From: Epibacterium ulvae
Lineage (GTDB): Bacteria > Pseudomonadota > Alphaproteobacteria > Rhodobacterales > Rhodobacteraceae
DNA length: 64,000 nucleotides
Direction: 5' to 3'
Assembly (NCBI RefSeq): GCF_900102795.1
Contig: NZ_FMWG01000003.1
Coordinates: 1 to 64,000, forward strand
A program made the position numbers and the translations under genes. The notes under the pieces are model-generated. The model was not told the origin of the DNA, did no database searches, and worked only from the letters and a program-made list of their open reading frames with translations. Positions 52,404 to 62,100 of this stretch are shown here, one piece after another (the first letter of the stretch is position 1; every line of letters begins with the position of its first letter).

Positions 52404-53282
52404 ATGATAGGCTTATTTGCACTTGGCACTTTGGTGCTTGCCGGTTTTGCGATTGCTGATTTTGGTTCTAGTAGCAACGATGATGACGAACGTGAATTCG
52501 AGATTGGCGGTGATGAGGAAGCCAATCTGGGCGACGGTGATGATCTTTTAGATTTCGAACGGTTCAATTCAAGTTCTGACAATACGGTCATGGCTGGCGA
52601 CGGTGATGACACTGTTCTTGGCGGAGGGGGGGATGATGTTCTGTTCGGCGAAGCGGGGGAAGATCTTCTAGACGGTGGTGATGATACTGACCTGATTTAT
52701 GGCGGCGAAGACGAAGACACTCTAATCGGCGGGGAGGAGGCTGATCTTTTGTCGGGTGGAGAAGACGATGACACCCTTTCTGGCGATGAGGGAAATGATA
52801 TTTTGATCGGTGGTGAAGGGAGCGACCGATTGGAAGGCGGTGAGGACGATGACTTTCTGGTTGGCGGCGCGTTCAATCAAGAACTAACACCAGATGTTCT
52901 GATCGAAATAGGTAGAACGGGCCAAACGCCTGCGGACCTTGAACTGGACGATGCATTTGACGGTAGCGATACGTTAGATGGCGGCGAAGGCGATGATACG
53001 CTTGTGCTTTCATCCGGGGATGTAGCAGAAGGTGGTGCGGGAGATGATGTTTTCCTCATTGATGCAACATCCGAGGGCGATGATCCTGCAATCATCAACG
53101 ATTATAACCCTGCTGAAGATCAGATTACTGTCGAGTTTGAAGGTCGCTTGGTCGATACTGATATCGAAGTCTTCAGCGTCGGCGATGACGCGTTGATCTT
53201 TGAAAGCGGGCGGCTTGTTGCCGAAGTGCGCGGTGCAGCTGGCCAGTTGAGACTGTCTGATATCAATATTTCGGCAATCTAG
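52404..53282 (+). CDS. membrane-anchored RTX-repeat calcium-binding protein
   Basis: 292 residues. The first helix (IGLFALGTLVLAGFAIADFG) looks like an uncleaved anchor. Residues 50-170 hold about ten acid-rich RTX nonapeptides such as GGGGDDVLF, GGDDTDLIY, GGEDEDTLI and GGEDDDFLV, many with Glu or Asp in place of Gly. The tail (VFSVGDDALIFESG and VAEVRGAAGQLRLSDINIS) is like the C-terminus of roseobacterial RTX proteins. Calcium binding is expected by family. It is a stand-alone gene between two terminators, with composition unlike its neighbours, next to zapA where 5-formyltetrahydrofolate ligase is often found. Confidence 0.82.
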   Translation: MIGLFALGTLVLAGFAIADFGSSSNDDDEREFEIGGDEEANLGDGDDLLDFERFNSSSDNTVMAGDGDDTVLGGGGDDVLFGEAGEDLLDGGDDTDLIYGGEDEDTLIGGEEADLLSGGEDDDTLSGDEGNDILIGGEGSDRLEGGEDDDFLVGGAFNQELTPDVLIEIGRTGQTPADLELDDAFDGSDTLDGGEGDDTLVLSSGDVAEGGAGDDVFLIDATSEGDDPAIINDYNPAEDQITVEFEGRLVDTDIEVFSVGDDALIFESGRLVAEVRGAAGQLRLSDINISAI

Positions 53283-53315
53283 TCCAATTCAATTCAACCC
53301 ACAGAAACGAAAAAT

Positions 53316-53341
53316 GCCCGCTGGTTTCAGCGGGCCTTTTT
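53316..53341. terminator. bidirectional terminator between RTX and grxD genes
   Basis: GCCCGCTG and CAGCGGGC pair around a four-base loop, with CTTTTTG on one side and an A-run (AAAAAT) on the other, so it can stop both convergent transcripts. Confidence 0.8.
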
Positions 53342-53362
53342 GTTTGCTTGAAAAGAATACGT

Positions 53363-53725
53363 TTACGCGTTGGCTTCGCGGATCTTGTCAGAGGCGGCTT
53401 TATCAAATGTCACACCATTGGTTTCCAGCATGGTGTCCAGCTCTCCTGACAGGGTCATCTCGACGATGATATCACAGCCGCCAACGAACTCACCCTTGAC
53501 ATAAAGCTGGGGAATTGTGGGCCAGTCAGAGTAGTCTTTGATACCCTGGCGGATCTCTTCATCTGCCAAAACATTTACATCGGTGTAGTCTACACCAATA
53601 TAGTTCAGCACGCCTGCCACGCGGGAGGAGAAGCCACATTGTGGCATGTCCTTGGTGCCTTTCATAAACAGCACAACATCGGTGCCTTTGACGGTTTCAT
53701 CAATGCGGGTGTTTGCGTCAGTCAT
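53363..53725 (-). CDS. grxD: monothiol glutaredoxin (Grx4/GrxD type)
   Basis: 120 residues from the ATG at 53725. The monothiol active site is CGFS within PQCGFSSRV, and later WPTIPQLYVKGEFVGGCDI and EELFxxGEL-like ending fit the family. GrxD works with BolA in iron-sulfur cluster handling. bolA lies 130 bases upstream on the same strand. Confidence 0.93.
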   Translation of the reverse strand: MTDANTRIDETVKGTDVVLFMKGTKDMPQCGFSSRVAGVLNYIGVDYTDVNVLADEEIRQGIKDYSDWPTIPQLYVKGEFVGGCDIIVEMTLSGELDTMLETNGVTFDKAASDKIREANA

Positions 53726-53855
53726 TTGTCTATGTCCTCTCGGGCTTGCAGCCGGTCTTGGTTGACCCGGATATAGGGGAGTATTTTTAAAAAAGTAAGG
53801 CCCGCGATCAAAGGAATTCCTGTGAGAGCAGGCCAAACATGTCCGAGGCTTGCGA

Positions 53856-54098
53856 TCACTCAGGCGCTTTGGTGGTTAAGGCCAGCGCGTGGAGTTCGCC
53901 ATCGGGGCCGTCCATCTTGCCTCTTAAGGCCGCGTAAACTGCGCGTTGTTGTTGCACGCGGTTCTTGCCCCGAAAGCTTTCATCGACCACCATCGCGGAC
54001 ATGTGCACGCCATCATGGCCGCCAACCTGGATCTCGGCCTTTGGAAAGGCCTCGCGCAAAAGTTCTTCGATTTCATGAGCCTGCATCGGCATGGGCAC
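53856..54098 (-). CDS. bolA: BolA-family protein
   Basis: 80 residues with the BolA fold: IEELLREAFPKAEIQVGGHD, conserved His and Gly, and FRGKNRVQQQRAVYAALRGKM before a short C-terminal strand. The ATG at 54098 or the Met two codons later may start. It interacts with the Grx partner in related bacteria. Confidence 0.9.
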   Translation of the reverse strand: MPMPMQAHEIEELLREAFPKAEIQVGGHDGVHMSAMVVDESFRGKNRVQQQRAVYAALRGKMDGPDGELHALALTTKAPE

Positions 54099-54154
54099 GG
54101 TCCTTGTTCTATTTTCTAAAATGTAGGGCTGGGGCTATGGCTCTGCAAGCAAGA

Positions 54155-54673
54155 TTAATCTGATCGTGGCACAAAGGGGGCAAGTTCTGGTATGAATTCC
54201 GGTACAGCCGCCAATGCGTCTTGCACTTCGGCCTCTTCGAAGTCCCAGATAGAGGTCGCGTCTTGTGGGCATAGCGCCTGTATCAAAGCGTCACAGCGGC
54301 GCGCGTATTCTGCAGAGAGCGGGAGCGTTCGGGCCTCTTTCAGGATGAGCAATGCTTCATGGATTGGGCGGATGATGCGCAGCGCGTAGGTCATATGGGG
54401 CAAAAGGTCGGGATCATCACGCCAGGTTTCGCCATCAAACAGCTCTTGTGTGATCCGCTGGCCTGCACCAGCGCAGGAATAGGCGACACAGCCGCCAAAG
54501 CCTTTGCATGTGAGATCCGCATGAATGCTGCAGCGGAAATCATCCGCTAAATTGGGGCAGGGCGTGTCTGTTTCTTTTACAATTGCAAACTCTTCGGACG
54601 CATCAAACGGGTAGGCCACACAGCACAAGGCTGCGCATTGGCTACAGTCGGCTTTAAGGTCCGGCATGGTCAT
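54155..54673 (-). CDS. Cys-rich protein of unknown function
   Basis: About 172 residues from the ATG at 54673. A dense Cys cluster at the N-terminus (CSQCAALCCVAY, PCPNLADDFRCSIHAD, CKGFGGCVAYSCAGAGQ) can bind zinc or iron, and resembles the Cys module at the start of some pentapeptide-repeat proteins. There are no pentapeptides here; the C-terminus is helical with acidic residues. It is placed between purL and bolA, a kept order in this group. Function unknown. Confidence 0.75.
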   Translation of the reverse strand: MTMPDLKADCSQCAALCCVAYPFDASEEFAIVKETDTPCPNLADDFRCSIHADLTCKGFGGCVAYSCAGAGQRITQELFDGETWRDDPDLLPHMTYALRIIRPIHEALLILKEARTLPLSAEYARRCDALIQALCPQDATSIWDFEEAEVQDALAAVPEFIPELAPFVPRSD

Positions 54674-54703
54674 CAGGAGGCCTTTCTGGCTGCAGCCCAG
54701 TTC

Positions 54704-54739
54704 CACAAAAAAGGCGAGAGAGCTTTTGCCCTCTCGCCT
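54704..54739 (-). terminator. intrinsic terminator of purL
   Basis: AGGCGAGAG and CTCTCGCCT (54712-54720 / 54731-54739) with a ten-base loop; on the minus strand a T-run follows (A-run at 54707-54712). It lies 25 bases after the purL stop. Confidence 0.8.
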
Positions 54740-54764
54740 GATATTTACTCAGATGCACATGTGT

Positions 54765-56924
54765 TTAAGCAACCGCAGCTGCAAACCCTGCGCGGAACTG
54801 GCTGGCCAAATCCGCAAGCGGCGCTTCTGATGCACCGAATTTCACGCTGTCGCCGCCAAATTTACCGACGGTTTCAACCGTAACCCCGGCTTGTCCAGCT
54901 GCCAGCATCAGGGCTTCGGCCTGATCAAAGTTACAGGCCACCAGATACCGTGCCTGATCTTCTCCAAAGAGAACAGCCGTATCAGCACTGTCCAATTGAA
55001 CACCAACGCCTGCTTCTTCGGCCAGCTCAAAGGCAGCCAGTGCAAGTCCCCCATCCGCAAGGTCGGTGCAGGCTTTGATCAAATCACGGTTGGCCCGGAT
55101 AAATTCACCATTGCGCTGCTCCGCTGCCAGATCCACATGGGGCGCGTCGCCGTCTTCACGGTTAAACACCTCTGCAAGCAGCGCAGATTGACCCAGATGC
55201 GCGCCCGCGTCCCCAATTAGGATGGCCACGTGACCTTCGCGTGCTTCGCCAATGATAGGCTCTTCGTCGGCAGCAATCAGACCAACCGCACCAATGGTTG
55301 GCGTGGGCAGGATCGCCTGACCGTCGGTTTCGTTGTACAATGACACGTTGCCAGAGACGATGGGCATATCAAGCGCGGCCACCGCTTCGCCGATGCCTTT
55401 CAGCGCGCCCACAAATTGGCCCATGATTTCGGGCTTTTCTGGGTTGCCAAAGTTCAGGTTGTCGGTGGTTGCCAACGGCTTTGCACCAACGGCTGTCAGA
55501 TTGCGGTAGGCTTCGGCCACTGCCTGTTTGCCACCCTCGGTTGGGTTCGCTTTCACATAGCGGGGGGTCACATCCGAGGTGAACGCCAGTTTTTTATCGG
55601 TGCCATGCACACGGATGATGCCAGATCCCGCACCGGGACGGCGCGCGGTGTCGCCCATGACGGTGGTATCATATTGTTCATAGACCCACTGTTTGCCCGC
55701 ATAGTTGGGCGAGTTGATCAGCGCCTTCAGGCCATCAATCGGGTCAACGCTGGGCACGTCCGCCAGCTCTTCTGCGGCAGGCGTTGGCACCCACGGGCGA
55801 TCATATTCAGGCGCGGTCGAGGCCAGTTTGGACAGCACCAGATCGGCCTTTACCTCACCATTGTGCAGGATCAAGAAGCGATCTTCGGCGATGGTTTCAC
55901 CCACGATGGCAAAATCCAGATCCCATTTTACAAAGACTGCGCGCGCTTCTTCTTCCAGTTCAGGTTTCAGAACCATCAGCATGCGTTCCTGGGATTCTGA
56001 CAGCATCATTTCATAAGCTGTCATGTCCTCTTCGCGCTGTGGCACGTCTTCCAGATTGAGTTTCACACCCAATCCGCCCTTATCGCCCATTTCAACAGCC
56101 GAGCAGGTCAGGCCCGCGGCGCCCATATCCTGGATCGAAATCACCGCACCGGTCTGCATCAGCTCCAGCGTGGCTTCCATCAGGCGTTTTTCGGTGAAAG
56201 GATCCCCCACCTGTACGGTTGGGCGTTTCTCTTCGATGGTGTCATCAAATTCGGCAGATGCCATGGTTGCGCCACCTACGCCGTCACGGCCGGTTTTTGC
56301 CCCCAAGTATACAACAGGCATACCAACGCCTGACGCGGCTGAATAGAAAATGCTATCGGTCTTGGCCAGCCCCGCCGCAAAAGCGTTCACAAGGCAGTTG
56401 CCGTTGTAAGCCGGGTGAAAGCGGACCTCACCACCGGCGCAAGGCACGCCAAAGCAGTTGCCATAACCGCCAATGCCTTCGACAACGCCATTGACCAGTT
56501 GGCGGGTCTTGTGGTGCGCAGGTTCACCAAAGGATAGCGAATTCATCGAGGCGATGGGGCGGGCCCCCATGGTGAAAACATCGCGCAAAATACCGCCAAC
56601 ACCAGTTGCTGCGCCCTGATAGGGTTCAATGTACGACGGGTGGTTGTGGCTCTCCATTTTGAAAACCACAGCGTCGCCATCGCCAATATCCACGATGCCT
56701 GCGTTCTCACCGGGTCCACAGATGACTTGTGGGCCTTCGGTTGGCAAGGTGCGCAGCCATTTCTTAGATGACTTGTAGGAACAATGCTCGTTCCACATGG
56801 CTGAGAAAATCCCCAGCTCGGTGAATGTCGGCTCGCGCCCGATGATCTCAAGGATCAGATCATATTCCTCAGGCTTGAGCCCGTGGCTTTCAATCAGTTC
56901 AGGCGTGATTGCTGGTTCCTGCAT
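54765..56924 (-). CDS. purL: phosphoribosylformylglycinamidine synthase subunit PurL
   Basis: 719 residues, the short PurL type that works with separate PurQ and PurS. AIR-synthase-like motifs include [54 protein letters not shown] and [16 protein letters not shown]. It catalyses the ATP-dependent FGAR to FGAM step of purine synthesis. It has its own terminator and is followed by the Cys-rich gene. Confidence 0.97.
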   Translation of the reverse strand: MQEPAITPELIESHGLKPEEYDLILEIIGREPTFTELGIFSAMWNEHCSYKSSKKWLRTLPTEGPQVICGPGENAGIVDIGDGDAVVFKMESHNHPSYIEPYQGAATGVGGILRDVFTMGARPIASMNSLSFGEPAHHKTRQLVNGVVEGIGGYGNCFGVPCAGGEVRFHPAYNGNCLVNAFAAGLAKTDSIFYSAASGVGMPVVYLGAKTGRDGVGGATMASAEFDDTIEEKRPTVQVGDPFTEKRLMEATLELMQTGAVISIQDMGAAGLTCSAVEMGDKGGLGVKLNLEDVPQREEDMTAYEMMLSESQERMLMVLKPELEEEARAVFVKWDLDFAIVGETIAEDRFLILHNGEVKADLVLSKLASTAPEYDRPWVPTPAAEELADVPSVDPIDGLKALINSPNYAGKQWVYEQYDTTVMGDTARRPGAGSGIIRVHGTDKKLAFTSDVTPRYVKANPTEGGKQAVAEAYRNLTAVGAKPLATTDNLNFGNPEKPEIMGQFVGALKGIGEAVAALDMPIVSGNVSLYNETDGQAILPTPTIGAVGLIAADEEPIIGEAREGHVAILIGDAGAHLGQSALLAEVFNREDGDAPHVDLAAEQRNGEFIRANRDLIKACTDLADGGLALAAFELAEEAGVGVQLDSADTAVLFGEDQARYLVACNFDQAEALMLAAGQAGVTVETVGKFGGDSVKFGASEAPLADLASQFRAGFAAAVA

Positions 56925-57059
56925 GCTGGTCTTCCCGGTGGCTGAGTTTGGCCGCCTTTTAGGACAAGCAAGCGCATTGGGGAAGTCTAAAGACGCAAAC
57001 TAGGCGTGGTTATTGAATTTGCGCGCCGTTTGGAGGCATAGGTCACGGGGACGCAGGTC

Positions 57060-57225
57060 ATAAAAGGGCGCAGGTTCATCTTTGCACTGCATAGAGTTTG
57101 AGCACTTAAGACCTAAAAGGCAATAAAACCCGATCAAAATCTAGACACGTCAGGTTTTGACAGTTTTTTCAGGATATTTTTTGACATTTCTTATGGAGTT
57201 GCAGAGAAAAAGCGCCGATTAAATC
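57060..57225. other. intergenic stretch before the structured RNA candidate
   Basis: Between purL and the LysR gene. The part 57060-57225 shows no gene or strong motif; TTGACA-like and AT-rich parts near 57150-57200 could be promoter elements of purL on the minus strand. Confidence 0.35.
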
Positions 57226-57302
57226 AAAAAAAAGGCCGAGCAAAAAGCTCGGCCAGTCCAACAGGGAGGTATGAAGTACGGCGTGTGCCGTCGTCTTCAT
57301 AC
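57226..57302 (-). ncRNA. candidate structured small RNA ending in an intrinsic terminator
   Basis: Read on the minus strand: outer stem GTATGAAG/CTTCATAC (57295-57302 with 57269-57276) around an inner ACGGC/GCCGT stem, then single-stranded ACCTCCC, then terminator stem GGCCGAGC/GCTCGGCC (57234-57254) with a five-T loop, then eight T's. Two hairpins flanking a CCUCCC motif resemble small RNAs of Rhodobacterales that pair with ribosome sites. It lies after the LysR gene and may be processed from its 3' UTR. Confidence 0.45.
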
Positions 57303-57365
57303 TTTTCATTTAGGCAGGGCTTGCTTCCCGTTCAAGAGTATTTCCACGTTATTAACAACAAGCCT

Positions 57366-57386
57366 GCTATGCGGTTTTCGCATAGC
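57366..57386 (-). terminator. hairpin overlapping the end of the LysR gene
   Basis: GCTATGCG and CGCATAGC pair around GTTTT. The stem touches the stop codon of the LysR gene; no T-run follows, so it may be a stability element rather than a terminator. Confidence 0.35.
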
Positions 57387-58292
57387 TTATAGTTTACCCA
57401 TCTCTTTCATATGTTTGCGGTGTTCCATGATCTCGCTTTGCACGAAGTCACGAAATGCTGCAATGCGGCGTGAGTGGCGTAATTCTTCAGGATAGGCGAG
57501 GTAAACAGGAACTGCGCTGGTGTCTTCTTCCAGAAGCACCGGTACAAGGCCGGGAAAGTCCTCAACCACATAATCGGGCAGAATACCAATGCCAAGATCA
57601 TGCACCACGGCCTGCAACACACCGAAATAATTATTCACGCTCAGGATCGAGCCGGGCTGGTTGCCCATCAATTTCTTCACCAAAAGCGCCGCAGAGCCTA
57701 CCTGAGGCGTACTGGTATTCTGACAAATCAGCCTGTGATCTTTGATATCAACAATCGTAGAAGGGGTGCCGTGTTTTTCCAGATAGGCCTGCGACGCATA
57801 AAGCCGCATCTGAACGGTCATCAGGCGTTTGCGGATCAGATCCGCTTGGCTGGGCTCTTTCATACGAATGGCAACATCCGCTTCGCGCATGGGAAGGTCC
57901 AAAACGCGTTCTTCCAGCATCAGGTCGATATTGAGGTTGGGGTAAATCTCATACAATTTTGTCAGGCGCGGGGCCAGAAACAATGTGCCAAGCCCAACTG
58001 TCGTGGTGACGCGCAGCTCGCCAAAGACTTCTTCTTCGCTGTCGCGGATCCGGGCAGAGGCCGCTTCAAGGCGCTGGCTCATGGCTTGCGTGGCGTCAAA
58101 CAACAGTTCGCCCTGTTCGGTCAGAATCAGACCACGTGCATGGCGGTGAAACAGGGTGGTGTTTAACCGCTCTTCCAATGCACGGACCTGCCGACTGACC
58201 GCAGATTGCGACAAGTTCAATTTATCACCCGCGTGGGTCAGGCTACCTGCATCGGCCACGGCGTGAAAGATTCTAAGCTTATCCCAATCCAT
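57387..58292 (-). CDS. LysR-family regulator next to indolepyruvate oxidoreductase
   Basis: 301 residues from the ATG at 58292 (MDWDKLRIFHAVADAGSLTHAGDKLNLSQSAVSRQVRALEERL), a common start for this family. The ligand domain begins GELRVTTTVGLGTLFLAP. An in-frame ATG at 58349 adds an unlikely tail. It is divergent from the oxidoreductase gene, so it may control it; the ligand may be an aromatic 2-keto acid. Confidence 0.88.
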   Translation of the reverse strand: MDWDKLRIFHAVADAGSLTHAGDKLNLSQSAVSRQVRALEERLNTTLFHRHARGLILTEQGELLFDATQAMSQRLEAASARIRDSEEEVFGELRVTTTVGLGTLFLAPRLTKLYEIYPNLNIDLMLEERVLDLPMREADVAIRMKEPSQADLIRKRLMTVQMRLYASQAYLEKHGTPSTIVDIKDHRLICQNTSTPQVGSAALLVKKLMGNQPGSILSVNNYFGVLQAVVHDLGIGILPDYVVEDFPGLVPVLLEEDTSAVPVYLAYPEELRHSRRIAAFRDFVQSEIMEHRKHMKEMGKL

Positions 58293-58357
58293 GTTCAGCG
58301 CTCTCTTTTGTTTGATGTTTATTATAGCGGAGAAGGCCTTCTTTTCCATTTCCGTCC

Positions 58358-58380
58358 CGTCACTTCAACACGAAGTGACG
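58358..58380. promoter_or_regulatory. perfect palindrome between LysR and the oxidoreductase gene
   Basis: CGTCACTTC and GAAGTGACG flank AACAC. It sits between the divergent starts, about 80 bases before the oxidoreductase ATG, and is a plausible operator. A second palindrome, GAAGGCCTTC, lies at 58332-58341. Confidence 0.5.
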
Positions 58381-58459
58381 AAAAAACATCTATTCAGGTC
58401 AGTGTTTATGACCTACTTTGAAGAAAGGAAGAGCAAGCTGATCTGGTGAGGAGGCCGCG

Positions 58460-61400
58460 ATGAGCACGCAGAAAATCTCTCTGAACGATAAATATGATCT
58501 GAAAAAGTCACCTATCCTGTTAAATGGCACACAAGCGCTGGTGCGCTTGATGCTGATCCAGCAGGCACGTGATAGGGCTGCAGGCCTGAACACCGCAGGT
58601 TTGGTGACGGGGTATCGTGGATCGCCTTTGGGGGCGGTGGACCTGCAGATGGCGCGGGCTGAAAAACAGCTGAAAGCTGCCGATATAACCTTTCAATACG
58701 GATTAAACGAAGACCTTGCAGTGACCCAGCTTTGGGGGGCGCAGCAGGCAGAAATCCGGGGCGAAGGAAAATATGATGGTGTCTTTGGCCTTTGGTACGG
58801 AAAAGGCCCCGGCGTTGATCGCTCCGGCGATGCTTTGCGTCATGCTAATATGGCGGGCACGTCAAAATTTGGCGGTGTCCTTGCGGCAATGGGCGATGAT
58901 CACACCGGCGAAAGTTCAACCGTGCTGCATCAATCAGAATGGTCCTTGCTGGATTGTTACCTGCCCATCCTTAGTCCGGCTGGCGTTCAGGAAATCCTGG
59001 ACTACGGTGTCTACGGTTATGCCCTTAGCCGGTTTTCAGGGCTTTGGGTTGGCCTGAAAACCATGAAAGACACGATCGAAGTCACTTCGGTTGTGGATGG
59101 CGCTGCAGATCGGATGCAACTCGTCACGCCTGAATTCGATGTCCCCCCGGATGGTTTGAATATTCGTCTTGATGATGATCGTTTCCGGCAAGAAACCCGC
59201 ATTATTGATTACAAGCGTTTTGCGGCTGAAGCCTTTAGCCACGCCAATAAGATGGACAAACGGATCTGGGGCAAACCCGGTGCAAAAATCGGATTTGTCG
59301 CTGCCGGCAAGAACTGGTTGGATCTGGTGCATGCCCTGAAACTTTTGAACATTGATGAAACCATGGCGGAGCGCCTTGGGATTACCACCTATAAGGTGGG
59401 CCAGACCTGGCCGATGGATATCAAGGGTTTTAACGATTGGGCTGAAGGGCTGGATCTGATTGTTGTTGTGGAAGAAAAGCGCAAACTGATCGAAATCCAG
59501 ATCAAGGAAGCGATCTTTGATGATCGGCGCGGGCGCCGGGTTTATGGTTGGTACAAGGGCGGGGCAGGGACACTGCATCGCGAGGAGCTGTTTCCTACCA
59601 AATTTGCGCTTGATCCTATCATGATTGCAGAAAAATTGGGTGAAATCCTGTGCGAAGAGGGGCGCGATACAGAAGCCATCCAAGCGGGGCTTGCTGCGTT
59701 GGTGGATGCAAAACGCGCTGATAATGCCGAAGAAATCACGACCCGCATGCCGCATTTCTGTTCAGGCTGTCCGCATAATTCATCTACCCGCCTGCCTGAA
59801 GGTGCGCGCGCCTATGCTGGCATCGGCTGTCACTTTATGGTGCAATGGATGGACCGCGAAACCGTTGGGTCCACCCAGATGGGCGGTGAGGGGGCAAATT
59901 GGATCGGCGAAGCGCCGTTTTCAACGCGCAACCATGTGTTCCAGAACCTTGGTGATGGCACTTACAATCATTCCGGCGTCCAGGCCATTCGCGCAGCTTT
60001 GGCCGAAGGCACAAATATCACGTATAAGATCCTCTATAACGATGCGGTTGCCATGACCGGCGGGCAACAGGCGGAAGGCGGATTAACGGCTCCACAAATT
60101 GCGCATGAACTGACCGCGATGGGCGTGAAATCCATTGCCGTTGTTTATGACGATAAAGAAGATGTTGATGCCAGCCAGTTTCCCGGCGCAACCCTGATGC
60201 ATAAACGCGCTGACATGCTGAACGTGCAGCGTGATTTTGAACAGATCGAAGGTGTGTCGGCAATTATCTATGTGCAGACCTGTGCCGCCGAAAAACGACG
60301 CCGGCGCAAGAAAGGCACCTTCCCGGATCCCGACAAACGGGTTTTCATCAGTTCGGATATCTGTGAGGGCTGTGGCGATTGTGGGGTGCAATCCAATTGC
60401 ATTTCCATTGTGCCAAAAGAAACAGAACTTGGCCGCAAGCGGGCGATTGATCAGTCCAGCTGCAACAAGGATTTTTCCTGTGTAAACGGGTTTTGCCCCT
60501 CTTTCGTGACCATCAAGGGCGCAAAAATTCGCAAACAGGCCACCGCATCGCTGGATTTACCAGACTTGCCCGCGCCGACATTACCTGAGATCAAAGGCAC
60601 CCATAATATTGTGATTACCGGCGTTGGGGGCACGGGTGTCGTCACTATCGGCGCGGTCCTGGCACAAGCGGCACAGCTGGATGGAAAAGGTGCCGGCATG
60701 ATGGAGATGGCAGGCCTTGCCCAAAAAGGAGGCGCGGTCCACATTCATTGCCGCCTGGCCAATCACCCGGATGACATAAGCGCCATACGTGTTGCAACAG
60801 GTGAAGCCCATGCATTGATCGGAGGCGATCTGGTGGTGAGCGCGGGCGCCAAGACATTGGGGCTGACACAAACGGGTAAAACCGGCGCGGTGATCAATTC
60901 ACATGAGATTATCACCGGCGAATTTACCCGTGATACCGAATTCACCATTCCTGGCGACCGCCTGCAACTGGCGCTTGAAGCGCGCCTGCGCGCGGGGCTG
61001 GATCTGTTTGATGCAACCGAACTGGCACAGGCCACCATGGGCGACAGTATCTACTCCAATATGATGATCTTTGGTGCAGCCTGGCAACGTGGTCTGGTGC
61101 CTGTGTCATTTGAGGCACTTATGCAGGCCATAGAGTTGAACGGTGCGGCGGTAGAGCGCAACAAACGCGCTTTTGCGATTGGCCGCTGGGCGGTTCTGCA
61201 TGCCAAAGAAGCCGCAAAGCTGGCCGCTCCCAATGTGACGGCCTTGCCACAGACTCCAGATGCAGCAATCGCGTTTCGGATCGACCATCTGATTGCCTAT
61301 CAGGGCAAATCTCTGGCACAGCGATATCAGCAGCGTCTGGATAGTATTTCCGATCCTGCGTTAAAACTTGCGGTTGCCAAGGGCTACCACAAGCTGTTGG

Positions 61401-61879
61401 CCTATAAAGATGAATATGAGGTCGCACGGCTGTTGCAAAAGACCCGCGAACAGGCTGAAGCGCAGTTTGAGGGCGATCTGGAGCTGACCTATAATCTGGC
61501 TCCGCCCATCTTGTGGGGAAAAGACAGCGAGGGGAGACCCCAAAAACGTGCATTTGGCAGCTGGCTTGAACGTTTTCTACCTATGCTTGCAAGTTTGAAA
61601 GCTCTGCGCGGTACACCCTTGGATCTTTTTGGCTATACAGCAGAACGGCGCATGGAGCGTGCGTTGATAAAACAATACGAGCGCGATCTGGACCAATGGT
61701 TTCCTAAGGCGCAGGAGGTGTCCCAGGATGCACTGCTTGCGTTGGCAGAGCTGCCTCTGTCGATCCGTGGCTTTGGTCCCGTGAAGCTGAAAAATGAAGC
61801 GCGTGCGGCCAAGCGTCGAGAAGAAATTTTGGCCCAATTGCGTGCGGGGCATGCCCAATTCAAGAAGGCTGCAGAGTAG
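58460..61879 (+). CDS. indolepyruvate ferredoxin oxidoreductase, fused subunits
   Basis: 1139 residues, combining the alpha and beta (IorA/IorB) functions. Features are an N-terminal pyrimidine-type domain (GLVTGYRGSPLGAVD), ThDP-side CSGCPHNSST and QMGGEGANWIGEAPFS near 435-495, and a Cys-rich 4Fe-4S region (CEGCGDCGVQSNC, then CNKDFSCVNGFC). The gamma domain VGGTGVVTIGAVLAQAA follows after 715. It decarboxylates aryl pyruvates to acyl-CoA with ferredoxin. A terminator lies after the stop. Confidence 0.93.
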   Translation: MSTQKISLNDKYDLKKSPILLNGTQALVRLMLIQQARDRAAGLNTAGLVTGYRGSPLGAVDLQMARAEKQLKAADITFQYGLNEDLAVTQLWGAQQAEIRGEGKYDGVFGLWYGKGPGVDRSGDALRHANMAGTSKFGGVLAAMGDDHTGESSTVLHQSEWSLLDCYLPILSPAGVQEILDYGVYGYALSRFSGLWVGLKTMKDTIEVTSVVDGAADRMQLVTPEFDVPPDGLNIRLDDDRFRQETRIIDYKRFAAEAFSHANKMDKRIWGKPGAKIGFVAAGKNWLDLVHALKLLNIDETMAERLGITTYKVGQTWPMDIKGFNDWAEGLDLIVVVEEKRKLIEIQIKEAIFDDRRGRRVYGWYKGGAGTLHREELFPTKFALDPIMIAEKLGEILCEEGRDTEAIQAGLAALVDAKRADNAEEITTRMPHFCSGCPHNSSTRLPEGARAYAGIGCHFMVQWMDRETVGSTQMGGEGANWIGEAPFSTRNHVFQNLGDGTYNHSGVQAIRAALAEGTNITYKILYNDAVAMTGGQQAEGGLTAPQIAHELTAMGVKSIAVVYDDKEDVDASQFPGATLMHKRADMLNVQRDFEQIEGVSAIIYVQTCAAEKRRRRKKGTFPDPDKRVFISSDICEGCGDCGVQSNCISIVPKETELGRKRAIDQSSCNKDFSCVNGFCPSFVTIKGAKIRKQATASLDLPDLPAPTLPEIKGTHNIVITGVGGTGVVTIGAVLAQAAQLDGKGAGMMEMAGLAQKGGAVHIHCRLANHPDDISAIRVATGEAHALIGGDLVVSAGAKTLGLTQTGKTGAVINSHEIITGEFTRDTEFTIPGDRLQLALEARLRAGLDLFDATELAQATMGDSIYSNMMIFGAAWQRGLVPVSFEALMQAIELNGAAVERNKRAFAIGRWAVLHAKEAAKLAAPNVTALPQTPDAAIAFRIDHLIAYQGKSLAQRYQQRLDSISDPALKLAVAKGYHKLLAYKDEYEVARLLQKTREQAEAQFEGDLELTYNLAPPILWGKDSEGRPQKRAFGSWLERFLPMLASLKALRGTPLDLFGYTAERRMERALIKQYERDLDQWFPKAQEVSQDALLALAELPLSIRGFGPVKLKNEARAAKRREEILAQLRAGHAQFKKAAE

Positions 61880-61953
61880 TCTTTGTCAGGCAGACGGGGG
61901 GGGGCTCCCGCCTGTTTGGCGCACATTAAAATGTGCACGGCACAGTTGGGCCA

Positions 61954-61978
61954 GGCGCGGCCCCTTCGGGACCGCGCC
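61954..61978 (+). terminator. hairpin after the oxidoreductase gene
   Basis: GGCGCGG and CCGCGCC pair, with a shorter CCC/GGG inside and a TTC loop, about 75 bases after the stop. CTTGTTG follows; it may terminate the transcript. Confidence 0.5.
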
Positions 61979-62100
61979 CTTGTTGCAACCGCTGGGAAAA
62001 AGATCGCGCCTACGTGAGACAAGCAGGCTGGCGCATTGCCGTGCGACATCGTATTTTACACCTGAGCACCTTTAGTAAGAACAGCGATAAGAGATACGAC

